From: Nostoc paludosum FACHB-159
GTDB taxonomy: Bacteria > Cyanobacteriota > Cyanobacteriia > Cyanobacteriales > Nostocaceae
NCBI RefSeq assembly: GCF_014698835.1
Contig: NZ_JACJTU010000033.1
Span: 21,794 to 85,793 of the forward strand
Reading direction: 5' to 3'
DNA: 64,000 nucleotides
Shown one piece after another: positions 51,848-60,489 of this stretch; position 1 is the first letter of the stretch; each line of letters starts with the position of its first letter. The notes under the pieces were generated by a model. The model saw only the letters and a program-made list of their open reading frames with translations, was not told the DNA's origin and ran no database searches. A program made the translations under genes and the position numbers.

Positions 51848-52315
51848 ATGAGAGAAAAACCTCAACAACAAATGCGTATATGGGCGATGTTGTGTCATCT
51901 CTCGGCTTTATTAGCTTGGATTTTAGTCTTGTTTTTGGTATATATTGGCATACCTTTATTTTTGCCCCTGAATCTGTTAGCCCCACTCATGATTTGGCGA
52001 TTACAAAAAGCAAAATATCCCTGGATTGATTTTCAAGGTAAAGAATCGTTAAATTTTCAAATTTCTTTGACGTTTTATACATTAATTTTTATCGTTATCT
52101 CTTTGTTTTTTGTGTTAACTAGCTTTAGTTTGGCAGTGACTATTAATAGTAAAATCAACGAAGTCAAACTAACCTTAGACAGTTTACTAATTGTGCTGAC
52201 ATTATTAATTTCTTTAATTCTAATACTACAATCATTTTTAGTGACTTTTGCTGCTATAAAAGCTTACAATGGACAACATTATCGTTATCCTTTCACAATT
52301 AGAGTTTTGCGATAA
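51848..52315 (+). CDS. DUF4870-type membrane protein
   Basis: 155 residues, ATG 51848. Four hydrophobic segments are visible (LLAWILVLFLVYIGIPLFLP, LNFQISLTFYTLIFIVISLFF and LLIVLTLLISLILILQSFLV, after a WAMLCHLSALLAW start). The pattern 'MR.WAMLCHLSAL.....P.FLPLNLL.PLMIW..Q.....+DFQGKESLNFQIS' is that of DUF4870, related to Tic20-like membrane proteins. Function is unknown. It follows a heptamer array and precedes an Rpn-family pseudogene; no operon is evident. Confidence 0.75.
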   Translation: MREKPQQQMRIWAMLCHLSALLAWILVLFLVYIGIPLFLPLNLLAPLMIWRLQKAKYPWIDFQGKESLNFQISLTFYTLIFIVISLFFVLTSFSLAVTINSKINEVKLTLDSLLIVLTLLISLILILQSFLVTFAAIKAYNGQHYRYPFTIRVLR

Positions 52316-52344
52316 ATTATCCAAATTTGTTTGTAGATTTATAA

Positions 52345-52686
52345 GTACGCAAAACGTTTCAACTGGAGACAGTGCTGGTCTTTTTTGCAACCTTTGTGTT
52401 AGAGAGTACATTAGTTCAAGACATTATGAGGTGGGATATGGCTGTGATACGTGAGTCGCCTTGGTATCAGGAAATTGAACAGTGTGGGATACGCATCGGT
52501 GAAGAACGCGGACGGCGAGAGAACATTTTATCCAATATTGCAATGATTTTAGAGGTAAAATTTGGCAATGAGGGTGTATAATTTATGACCCAAATTAACC
52601 AAATTTCTGATTTAAAGCGGTTGCAGGAAATCTTACGTGGCATTGTTGTAGCAAATACTGTAGCAGAAGTGCGAGATCTTTTGTAG
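52345..52686 (+). pseudogene. Rpn-family (PD-(D/E)XK nuclease/putative transposase) remnant
   Basis: The frame begins right after a stop at 52342-52344 and reads VRKTFQLETVLVFFATFVLES, IMRWDMAVIRESPWYQEIEQC, GIRIGEERGRRENILSNIAMILEVKFGNEGV, then TAA (52579-52581) and continues in the same frame as MTQINQISDLKRLQEILRGIVVANTVAEVRDLL to TAG 52684-52686. The pieces fit the C-terminal half of the cyanobacterial Rpn/DUF4351 family ('MRWDM.VLRESPWYQEI..RG...GE.RGR'). The nuclease N-terminal half is missing, and one internal stop breaks the rest, so it is a decayed copy. Family call is moderately secure. Confidence 0.7.
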
Positions 52687-52811
52687 TACTATCTTTATTT
52701 AAGATAAATTGCTGCACGTTTTATCTTCTAATATTTTGAGGCTATTTCGTCGCCCCGTCAGCATACTGAATTCTTGAGCATAATTTGTATAAATATGGGA
52801 GTAAAGATTAT

Positions 52812-53909
52812 ATGATTGGGGTTGCGATCGCTGGTACTGGATTTGGTCAAAAAGTCCACATTCCTGCATTCCAAGCACATCCTCGTACCGAGGTAGTTGC
52901 TGTTTATCACCGAGATATTAATAAAGCCAAAGCCATCGCACAATCCCATAATATCCCCCACGCCTGCGACACCCTTGCAGATATTGTGGCATTACCAGAA
53001 GTCCAAGCAGTCAGCATTTCTACCCCGCCTTTTTTGCACTATGAAATGGCAAAAACAGTCCTAGAAGCAGGCAAACATTTATTACTAGAAAAACCTATAG
53101 CTTTAAATGCAAATGAAGCCAAAGAACTTTATCATTTAGCTAAACAAAAAAGCGTTATTGCCACTGTAGATTTTGAATTTCGTTTTGTACCAGGATGGCA
53201 ATTATTTGCTGAACTTTTGTCAGCAAAATATGTGGGGGAGTTGCGCCTAATTAGAATTGATTGGTTAGGTTCTTCTCGTGCTGATGCTTCCCGTCCTTGG
53301 AATTGGTATTCTGATAAAGAAAAAGGAGGCGGTGCATTGGGATCTCTGGGTTCCCACGCCTTCGATTATATTCATTGGTTATTCGGGCCAGTGCGGAAAT
53401 TAAGCGCCTATTTGACTACTGCAATTCCGGCGCGAATTGACCCGACAAATCAAGAATCAAAGCCAGTTAATACAGATGACAATTGTATATTAACGCTGGA
53501 ATTGGCAGATAGTACACCTTGCCAAGTTACCATCAGCGCGGTTGTTCATGCACCAAGAACCCATTGGATAGAAGTATATGGCGATCGCGGTACTTTAGTT
53601 ATAGGAAGTGAAAATCAAAAAGATTACATACACGGCTTTCGGGTTTGGGGTTCCCAGACAGGTAAACCTCTTGCAGAAATAGAAATACCAAATCGATTAA
53701 TTTTTCCCAACAATTACGCCGATGGACGGATTTCTGCATTCATTCGTGTCATAGACCAATGGGTACAAGGAATTGACCAAAACCAGCAAACAATACCATC
53801 TCTGCAAGAAGGAGTTTATTCTCAGTTATTGATGGATTTATCTCACAAATCACACGAAACAAGCAGTTGGGTTGATGTACCCAGCTTGGAAAGTTATCTT
53901 GAAAGCTAA
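52812..53909 (+). CDS. Gfo/Idh/MocA-family oxidoreductase
   Basis: 365 residues from ATG 52812, preceded by GGGAG (52797-52801) at 10 nt; the frame is open to TTG 52785 but that is less supported. The NAD(P)-binding Rossmann motif is at the N terminus (GVAIAGTGFGQKVHIPAFQAHP). The EKPIA signature appears as LLLEKPIALNANEAKEL, followed by FEFRFVPGWQLFAELL and GGGALGSLGSHAFDYIHWLFGP, the typical C-terminal beta-sheet domain of this family. Substrates are usually sugars, inositols or related polyols, and in the window's setting inositol or uronate processing would be tempting, but it lies 5 kb from that cluster with unrelated genes between. Substrate unknown; family secure. Confidence 0.85.
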   Translation: MIGVAIAGTGFGQKVHIPAFQAHPRTEVVAVYHRDINKAKAIAQSHNIPHACDTLADIVALPEVQAVSISTPPFLHYEMAKTVLEAGKHLLLEKPIALNANEAKELYHLAKQKSVIATVDFEFRFVPGWQLFAELLSAKYVGELRLIRIDWLGSSRADASRPWNWYSDKEKGGGALGSLGSHAFDYIHWLFGPVRKLSAYLTTAIPARIDPTNQESKPVNTDDNCILTLELADSTPCQVTISAVVHAPRTHWIEVYGDRGTLVIGSENQKDYIHGFRVWGSQTGKPLAEIEIPNRLIFPNNYADGRISAFIRVIDQWVQGIDQNQQTIPSLQEGVYSQLLMDLSHKSHETSSWVDVPSLESYLES

Positions 53910-53964
53910 ATTTTGGATTTTAGATTATTTCTTCAATCCAAAATTCTAAATCTAAAATTCACAG

Positions 53965-54540
53965 CTAGCGGTGATGAAACTCCACTTGTTTCTCTAAAAT
54001 CTTGATATCGTAGTTACCAAAAAAATCGTGGCCTAGTAGCCCAATGTCAGCTTGTGGAGCGATCGCTACTTGAATATTATGCGCTACAACTCCACCTACC
54101 GTAATAGATTTTACCTTACTGGTTGAAAATTGAACTTCACTACCATCAGCAACTTGAGCTTGGATGATACCTGTAGTTTTGAGTTGCAGGCTACTTGCCA
54201 TGTTCCGAGTAATCACAGTAGCACTAGCACCTGTATCTACAATCATTTCAAAGGTTTTTTTGTCGTTGAAAGTAACATCAACTATGGGAGTTCCACCAAA
54301 GCGGCGTTTGATGGGAACCCGAAAAACTCCGTCGTCTGAAGATGCGTCTGAAGGTGCAGCTGTCTTATCACCACAAAGCTTTGCTAATGCAATGGTTTCA
54401 CCAGAAGAAGTTACCATGAAACATGTTCCTGGATCTCCAATTGATGCTTGATTAAATAATACTAAAAATAGTAGTGTAGGCATAACTGCAACCGCACTTA
54501 AATTGATGGTTTTAATCCCATGCCTCCAGACATTATTCAT
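53965..54540 (-). CDS. Retropepsin-like aspartic protease
   Basis: 191 residues, ATG 54540. An N-terminal hydrophobic segment acts as signal/anchor (TINLSAVAVMPTLLFLVLF). The protease domain starts around residue 70 (FRVPIKRRFGGTPIVDVTFNDKKTFEMIVDTGASATVITRNMASSL). The active-site Asp is in VDTGAS. A flap-like and C-terminal part follow (GGVVAHNIQVAIAPQADIGLLGHDFFGNYDIKILEKQVEFH). This is the single-domain retroviral-type aspartic protease of the TIGR02281-like group, which would work as a homodimer in the cell envelope. Substrate unknown. It is convergent with the oxidoreductase gene at 52812-53909. Confidence 0.8.
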   Translation of the reverse strand: MNNVWRHGIKTINLSAVAVMPTLLFLVLFNQASIGDPGTCFMVTSSGETIALAKLCGDKTAAPSDASSDDGVFRVPIKRRFGGTPIVDVTFNDKKTFEMIVDTGASATVITRNMASSLQLKTTGIIQAQVADGSEVQFSTSKVKSITVGGVVAHNIQVAIAPQADIGLLGHDFFGNYDIKILEKQVEFHHR

Positions 54541-54922
54541 ATTACGTTAATTCTCCATTCTTCCGATATTTCTTAATATCTCAATTACTCAGATAAATTT
54601 ACTTTTGTATTTTTATTTTTTACTTTTATATTTTTACTTATATTACCTAGAATTACCGATTAATAAATTAAAGATTAGATAAAGACATGATAAAACTACT
54701 GAGAGTTGATTCAATACGGTTCGGATAAGCACTATGAACTTTCCTTGTGGTCTGGGAAAAGGTTAAAGGGTAATGGGTAAAGGATGTATTTAAAACCTTT
54801 CCCCTTTCCCCTTTCCCCTTTAACCGAACCATATTGAGAGTTGATTAATCGAGTAAATAGAGAGTTGGGAGTTGGGGACAAAAAGAATAATTCTTAACTC
54901 TTGTCTGAGTCATCAGTCAATA
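54541..54922. other. Intergenic region with heptamer array
   Basis: A purine-rich stretch (GGTTAAAGGGTAATGGGTAAAGG, about 54765-54785) and its pyrimidine complement (CCTTTCCCCTTTCCCC, about 54799-54822) can pair. AT-rich sequence upstream (54545-54720) should contain the promoter of the retropepsin-like protease gene. No gene is supported. Confidence 0.5.
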
Positions 54923-55708
54923 TTAATTACCTGGCTCAAATATTGTTGTTGCTGCATGTACGGCAATGGCGATGGCATTTTTCACCGCAGTATCTCTCTG
55001 TTCTAAAATGATATTTTCACTAACAGTACGACCAGCAACTACACCACAAATAGCTGCTGCGGCAAAATTATATACTCCAGCCATTTTAAACAGCGTGCCT
55101 GATTCCATCTCATAATTCAAGATATTTAATCGCCGATATTCTTCTGTAATACCATGCAGCGATCGCATTAAATTTGGATTTGCCGAATCAGTGCGTTCTT
55201 GTCCTTCATAAAAAGTATCAACTGATGCCGTAATTCCTAAATAATAGTCAGCTTTTAATTCTTGCGCGGCTTTAACTAAGGCGACTGTAAGAAAAGGATC
55301 GGCCGCAGCTGGATATTCCACAGGTGCAATATCATTTGCCGCACCTTGGCGACACAATGCTGCATTGCTAATAACAACGCTACCAACAGCAATATGAGGT
55401 TGAATGGAACCACAAGTTCCAATGCGGATAATTTGCCGAATACCTATTTGTACCAACTCATTCACAACAATACTTAATGAAGGCGCACCCATACCACTAG
55501 TAGCAGATAAAATGGGGCGACCATTAGGTAAAAATCCCAGATAGCTATTGAGTCCGCGATTTTCTGACAACAAGCGTACATCTTGTAAATAAGTTTGGGC
55601 AATCAGACGCGATCGCTCCGGGTCGCCAGATAATAGGGCTATGGTGGGAGGCGATGAACCTAAATCATCTTGTCCGAAGCCAATGTGATAGAACTGCTTA
55701 TTTGGCAT
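54923..55708 (-). CDS. Uridine phosphorylase-like nucleoside phosphorylase
   Basis: 261 residues from ATG 55708 (MPNKQFYHIGF), close to uridine phosphorylase length. The frame stays open further upstream to 55816, but the extra 36 residues match nothing known. Motifs: IALLSGDPERSRLIA (phosphate-site Arg), NSYLGFLPNGRPILSATSGMGAPSLSIVVNEL, IIRIGTCGSIQPHIAVGSVVI, NYEMESGTLFKMA (ribose-binding EMES) and AICGVVAGR, the order of the NP-I hexameric family. It cleaves nucleosides with phosphate to base and ribose-1-phosphate, in nucleoside salvage. Purine specificity cannot be excluded from sequence alone. It is a lone gene, divergent from the GGDEF gene. Confidence 0.85.
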   Translation of the reverse strand: MPNKQFYHIGFGQDDLGSSPPTIALLSGDPERSRLIAQTYLQDVRLLSENRGLNSYLGFLPNGRPILSATSGMGAPSLSIVVNELVQIGIRQIIRIGTCGSIQPHIAVGSVVISNAALCRQGAANDIAPVEYPAAADPFLTVALVKAAQELKADYYLGITASVDTFYEGQERTDSANPNLMRSLHGITEEYRRLNILNYEMESGTLFKMAGVYNFAAAAICGVVAGRTVSENIILEQRDTAVKNAIAIAVHAATTIFEPGN

Positions 55709-56080
55709 AGCGTTCAGAATAGCGATCGCCCCAGCAGGATACCATACCACGGTCTTTTTTGAGAATTTACCTAGAATCTCCTCCTTCCCATATCTGAAGT
55801 TGTCTTTCGCCTGCAACCATACAATTGATTTGTGCTAATTGCAACAAAGTTATTATCTCCGTGACAAAATTTACTTATTTTTAACTTGTTTGGAGTCAGC
55901 TACTAACAGTAATAAACAGCAAGTACTATGCTTGGAATTTTAATTGAATCTTTTAACAGAATAAGTTGTAGCAGAGTTAAACTTAAACAAAGGCTTGGTA
56001 TAAGTTAATATACAATAATTACAAAAAATAGTGTTTAATTCGATATTTTTATAAATAAAAAAATTAAATTATCATTGTTT
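55709..56080. other. 370-nt divergent intergenic region
   Basis: The first about 110 nt continue the nucleoside phosphorylase frame (to 55816) and contain a HIP1-like GCGATCGCC; the rest is AT-rich (55850-56078) and should hold the promoter of the GAF-GGDEF gene. No repeat or RNA is seen. Confidence 0.45.
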
Positions 56081-57865
56081 ATGCCAGATCAAATGTTACA
56101 TAACATCACTAAATTCTCTGCTGATTTATTGTGTAAACTTTTAGGACAGCCTAGTGTTAGTAATTTAATAACTCAATTGCATGAAAAAAACATTCAAATT
56201 CAGCAATTAGAAGAGCAAGAAAGGGCGCTTTATAGAGTTATTAGCAAAATCAGGGCTTCTCTAGAGTTAGAAACAATTTTTCGTACAGCTACTAAAGAAA
56301 CTTGCAAGTTACTCCGTGTCGAACGGATTGCCGTCTATCGTTTCCATCATGACTGGGGTGGAGAATTTGTCCATGATTTTGAGTTTGCAGAGCCTGGATG
56401 GGATCATGTAGACGCATTAGGAAAAAATACGCTTTGGAATGACTCTTATCTACAAGAACATCAAGGTGGACGTTATCGGAATAATGAAACTTTAGTGGTT
56501 TCAGATATATACTCAGCAGGCTTGTCTCAATGCCATTTAGAAATTTTAGAACAGTTCCATATTCGAGCTTATGCAACTGCACCAATTTTTGTGGGAAAAA
56601 AACTGTGGGGAGTACTAGCTGCTTATCAGCACTCACAGCCACATGAATGGAAAAAATTAGAAATACAGTTTTTGTCTCAGATTGCGACGCAGTTAGGGTT
56701 TGCAGTTAAACAAGCAGAATTGTTAGCTCAAGCAGAACAAAAAGCAGCAGAACTCCATAAAGCGAATCAGCAGCAAGAGATTGTGTTTAATTTAGTTGCT
56801 GAAATTCGTGAATCTCTGAGTTTAGACACTTTGTTTAAGACAACTGTACGAGAAGTTCGTAAAGCTCTCCGTGCAGATCGCGTCGGTATCTTTCGATTCG
56901 ATCCTCAATTAAACTATATCTCTGGCGAATTTATTTCTGAGAATGTATTGCCTGATTGCGATTCGGTGATTGGCATAAAAGTGAAGGATCGTTGTTTTAG
57001 TGAAAAATATGCAGTTGCTTATCACCAAGGGCGTATACAGGTATTATCAAATATTTATCAAGCTGGACTGCAAGATTGTCACCTTCAAGTTTTAGAGCAA
57101 TTTCAAATCAAGGCGCAAATTGTTGTACCTCTCATGAAAGGAAAAACTTTGTGGGGATTACTATGTGTTCATCAGTGCAGTTGTTCGCGCAATTGGAATT
57201 CGTTGGAAATTAAATTTATCCGACAATTAGCAGCTCAGTTTAGCGTAGCTTTAGAACATTCAGAATTATTAGAACAATCCCGCTCTCAAGCTAATCAATT
57301 GACTCAAGCGAATCATGCTTTAGAATTAGCAAATTCTGAGTTAGAAAAACTTAGTAAACTCGATGGTCTAACTAAAATAGCTAACCGTCGTTGTTTTGAT
57401 GAATTTTTAGAACGGGAATGGAATCGGCTAAAACGAACTGGAAATTATTTATCTTTAATTTTATTTGATATTGACTATTTCAAAGATTATAACGATTATT
57501 ATGGACACCTAGCAGGGGATGAATGCTTAATACAAGTCGCTCGTGCTGCACAAATTGTGTTAAAGCGTCCTACCGATCTCCTAGCTCGTTATGGTGGGGA
57601 AGAATTTATTGTCCTTTTGCCGAATACGAACGAATCAGGTGCTATTAAAGTAACTAGTTTAATTCATCAATCTATTGAAAAATTAAAAATTTCTCATACG
57701 AGAAAGAATAGCTTTCAATATTTTGTAACCGTCAGTTTAGGCGTGGCAACTCAAATTCCAACAGATAAAAGTTCTGCTCAAGAGTTAGTTGATGCAGCCG
57801 ATAAAGCTTTGTATAAAGCTAAAGAACAAGGACGCAATAGGTGGGTTTGTGCTGCAAAACTCTGA
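56081..57865 (+). CDS. GAF-GAF-GGDEF diguanylate cyclase with bilin-type GAF domains
   Basis: 594 residues from ATG 56081; TTG 56075 in frame is less likely. Two phytochrome/CBCR-type GAF domains follow an N-terminal helical linker. GAF1 (about 60-220) has IAVYRFHHDWGGEF and DIYSAGLSQCHLEILEQF with Cys151-His at the bilin site. GAF2 (about 245-410) has VKDRCFSEKY (Cys305, the DXCF-type second cysteine) and NIYQAGLQDCHLQVLEQF (Cys333-His), a dual-Cys arrangement. The 28-residue distance between the two cysteines matches DXCF cyanobacteriochromes, as I recall. The GGDEF domain has RYGGEEFIVLLPN (GGEEF) and RPTD five residues before it, the inhibitory I-site RxxD. This predicts a light-modulated cyclic-di-GMP synthase; whether GAF2 binds a bilin needs a holoprotein test. 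Confidence 0.85.
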   Translation: MPDQMLHNITKFSADLLCKLLGQPSVSNLITQLHEKNIQIQQLEEQERALYRVISKIRASLELETIFRTATKETCKLLRVERIAVYRFHHDWGGEFVHDFEFAEPGWDHVDALGKNTLWNDSYLQEHQGGRYRNNETLVVSDIYSAGLSQCHLEILEQFHIRAYATAPIFVGKKLWGVLAAYQHSQPHEWKKLEIQFLSQIATQLGFAVKQAELLAQAEQKAAELHKANQQQEIVFNLVAEIRESLSLDTLFKTTVREVRKALRADRVGIFRFDPQLNYISGEFISENVLPDCDSVIGIKVKDRCFSEKYAVAYHQGRIQVLSNIYQAGLQDCHLQVLEQFQIKAQIVVPLMKGKTLWGLLCVHQCSCSRNWNSLEIKFIRQLAAQFSVALEHSELLEQSRSQANQLTQANHALELANSELEKLSKLDGLTKIANRRCFDEFLEREWNRLKRTGNYLSLILFDIDYFKDYNDYYGHLAGDECLIQVARAAQIVLKRPTDLLARYGGEEFIVLLPNTNESGAIKVTSLIHQSIEKLKISHTRKNSFQYFVTVSLGVATQIPTDKSSAQELVDAADKALYKAKEQGRNRWVCAAKL

Positions 57866-58033
57866 AAGGTTGTTTGTTAACCGTCAACAGTCAACTGTCA
57901 ACGTGAAATCCCATCCCCTTTTAAAGGTGGGATAAGCTTAACAGCCTTTTCTTTTTGTTGTATTACAGATATAATACAAAATATATCACCACTAAGATGG
58001 TGGTATTTGTCGCTTGAACAAAAAGGAAATTTT

Positions 58034-60037
58034 ATGATCCCGCGAGAACGCGTCCGCAATATTGGTATTTCTGCTCACATTGACTCTGGTAAAACTACGC
58101 TATCAGAGCGAATTCTCTTCTACACAGGCAGAATCCATGCTATTGAGGAAGTCAAGGGAGGCGGCAAGGGTGCAACAATGGACTTTATGCCGGAGGAAAA
58201 GCTACATGGTATTACCATTACCTCTGCGGCAACAACTTGTCAGTGGCATGATACCCAAATTAACTTAATTGATACACCGGGACATGTTGATTTCACTATT
58301 GAAGTAGAGCGTGCTCTGAGGGTACTCGATGGGGCAGTAATGGTGCTGTGTGCAGTGGCGGGTGTGCAATCCCAGTCCATCACAGTGGATCGGCAGATGA
58401 AACGCTACCGCGTGCCGCGTTTGGCATTCATCAACAAGATGGATCGGATGGGTGCAAATCCATTTCGTGTAGTACAGGCAATACGCGATCGCCTGCAATT
58501 AAACGCTGTATTACTCCAATATCCCATCGGTACTGAAGACCAATTCCAAGGTGTAATTGACCTAGTGGAAATGACCGCTCACTACTTTGAGGGCGAAAAC
58601 GGCGAAAATTGGGTAAAACAGGCAATTCCCGATATTCTTGTGGAACAAGCACAACAGGCACGGGAGAAATTGCTAGATGCTTTGTCGCTATTCTCCGAAC
58701 CAATGACCGAAATGTTGTTGGAAGCTAAGGAGATTCCCCAACAACTAATTTGGCAAACCATCCGCCAAGCAACTTTGAGCCTGGAACTCACACCAGTACT
58801 TTTGGGTTCCGCATTCAAAAACAAAGGAGTGCAAAATCTGTTGGATGCGATCGCTCTTTACTTACCATCTCCGGTGGATAGAGAAGTAGTCAAAACCGCA
58901 GAATCAGTCAGTGTCTACCCTGACGCCGATGCCTCCTTGGTAGCTTTGGCATTCAAACTCACCGTTGAGTCCTTCGGACAGTTGACCTACACTCGTATTT
59001 ACTCTGGGACATTAAAGCCTGGTGATACCGTCTACAACTCCCGTACAGAACAACGGGTGCAAATCGGTCGCTTGGTGAGAATGCACGCCAACAAGCGCGA
59101 AGAGGTGAAAGTTGCAGTGGCTGGGGATATTGTTGCCCTATTGGGTGTAGATTGTGCCTCTGGCGATACATTGTGTACTGGAGAAACACTAGTATCTCTG
59201 GAAAGGATGTATGTGCCGGAACCAGTGATTACACTGGCAATTACACCCAAAAAACAAGAAGATAGCGATCGCCTTTCCAAAGCACTCAACCGCTTTCAAC
59301 GGGAAGACCCCACCTTTCGGGTGAGCATCGACCCAGAATCAGGAGCAACTTTGATTTCTGGAATGGGCGAACTCCACCTAGAAATTTACTTAGAAAGGAT
59401 TCAGCGGGAATACAATGCTGAGGTTTATGTCGGTACTCCTGCCGTGGCCTACCGGGAAACCATTGGACAAAAAGCTAACTTTGACTACCGACTTAAAAAA
59501 CAATCAGGCGGCCCTGGTATGTACGCCCATGTTATTGGGTGGATTGAACCTACAGATGAGCCATTTGTTTTTGAGAATCGGGTAGTTGGGGGGGCGATTC
59601 CCAAAGAGTACATCCTTGCGTGTGAGAAAGGTTTTCGGCAGGCGATGGAATCAGGAAAACTGTCAGGCTATCCGGTGACTGGCGTGAAAGTCGTTTTGGA
59701 GGGGGGTTCCTATCACCCCATTGACTCTTCAGAATTGGCATTCCGGTCGGCTTCTCATCAAGCACTAGAGAGTGCGATCGCCAAAGCCAAACCCTACATA
59801 CTCGAACCAATTATGCTTGTAGAAGTGGAAACACCAAACGAGTTCATGGGCAGAGTCCAGGGTGACCTTTCCTCCCGTCGAGGTTTGCTGTTGGGTTCCG
59901 AGACAATGCAAGGATATTCAGTGATTCGGGCAGAAGTACCCCTAGCGCGAATGTTTGGGTATTCTACAGACTTGCGATCGCTCACTTCTGGTATGGCTAC
60001 CTTTTCAATGGAATTTGCCTGCTATAAACAGTCCTAA
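58034..60037 (+). CDS. Elongation factor G-like GTPase (second type)
   Basis: 667 residues from ATG 58034, which has AAGGAAA 4 nt upstream; TTG 58007 in frame lacks one. All EF-G domains are visible: G1 AHIDSGKTT, switch II DTPGHVDF, NKMD, then domains II-V (LIYSGTLKPGDTVYN-like strand, LSKALNRFQREDPTFRV, GMGELHLEIYLERIQREY, VYVGTPAVAYRET). In classical bacterial EF-G the first motif is AHIDAGKTT and switch I has RGITI; here they read AHIDSGKTT and LHGITI. It is shorter than the usual 690+ residues. It is therefore probably a paralogue alongside a canonical fusA elsewhere, perhaps for recycling or stress translation. A hairpin-like element precedes the gene (about 57905-57932) and a terminator follows. 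Confidence 0.85.
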   Translation: MIPRERVRNIGISAHIDSGKTTLSERILFYTGRIHAIEEVKGGGKGATMDFMPEEKLHGITITSAATTCQWHDTQINLIDTPGHVDFTIEVERALRVLDGAVMVLCAVAGVQSQSITVDRQMKRYRVPRLAFINKMDRMGANPFRVVQAIRDRLQLNAVLLQYPIGTEDQFQGVIDLVEMTAHYFEGENGENWVKQAIPDILVEQAQQAREKLLDALSLFSEPMTEMLLEAKEIPQQLIWQTIRQATLSLELTPVLLGSAFKNKGVQNLLDAIALYLPSPVDREVVKTAESVSVYPDADASLVALAFKLTVESFGQLTYTRIYSGTLKPGDTVYNSRTEQRVQIGRLVRMHANKREEVKVAVAGDIVALLGVDCASGDTLCTGETLVSLERMYVPEPVITLAITPKKQEDSDRLSKALNRFQREDPTFRVSIDPESGATLISGMGELHLEIYLERIQREYNAEVYVGTPAVAYRETIGQKANFDYRLKKQSGGPGMYAHVIGWIEPTDEPFVFENRVVGGAIPKEYILACEKGFRQAMESGKLSGYPVTGVKVVLEGGSYHPIDSSELAFRSASHQALESAIAKAKPYILEPIMLVEVETPNEFMGRVQGDLSSRRGLLLGSETMQGYSVIRAEVPLARMFGYSTDLRSLTSGMATFSMEFACYKQS

Positions 60038-60075
60038 TCGACATTCGCAATTAGCATCTTGAAATAGTTTAATGT

Positions 60076-60109
60076 AGGGGCACAGAATAACTGTGTCCCT
60101 TTCATTTTT
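60076..60109 (+). terminator. Probable terminator after the EF-G-like gene
   Basis: AGGGGCACAG (60076-60085) pairs with CTGTGTCCCT (60091-60100) with one G-T pair, loop AATAA, followed by TTTCATTTTT. It lies 39 nt after the stop at 60037. Confidence 0.65.
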
Positions 60110-60489
60110 GCTAGGTTTTGAATTATCGTTATCTCGATTCGACTTGCTATCTCTTGTACTTTACCTATAAAATCCTTTAATTTTTATGTTCAAAAATAGT
60201 TTTAATATTACTATTAATCAAGCATATATAGCAATTCCCTCTTAAGTGAGGTACACAAACCTTTGTTTTTAATGCAGAGGGGCGCAGAGTTAAGCGCATT
60301 CGCCTTTAGGCGTTCCCGCAGGGTAGGTACACAGAGGTTTACCCATAAGAGTAAGTTTGACATTAAACAAAAAAATGCAGTTCATTTACCTACCTGAAAA
60401 TAGCTGTAATTCAATCTGCGCTCGTCAAATCCTCGATCGCTGACATCTGGGAATTCGGTAAACTAAATTTGGATACCCAGGAGTTTTTT
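60110..60489. other. Intergenic region with dispersed repeat before the GNAT gene
   Basis: A CGCAGAG-type dispersed element is at about 60270-60345 (GCAGAGGGGCGCAGAG, GCATTCGCCTTTAGGCGTTCCCGCAGGG, with GCATTCGCC/GGCG pairing). The AT-rich stretch before the GNAT start includes a HIP1-like CGATCGC. No gene is supported. Confidence 0.55.

Noticed and set aside
52785..53909. Gfo/Idh/MocA gene as part of the inositol pathway
   Set aside because: Family fits, but the gene is over 5 kb away with unrelated genes between and has no TGCACACG palindrome in front.
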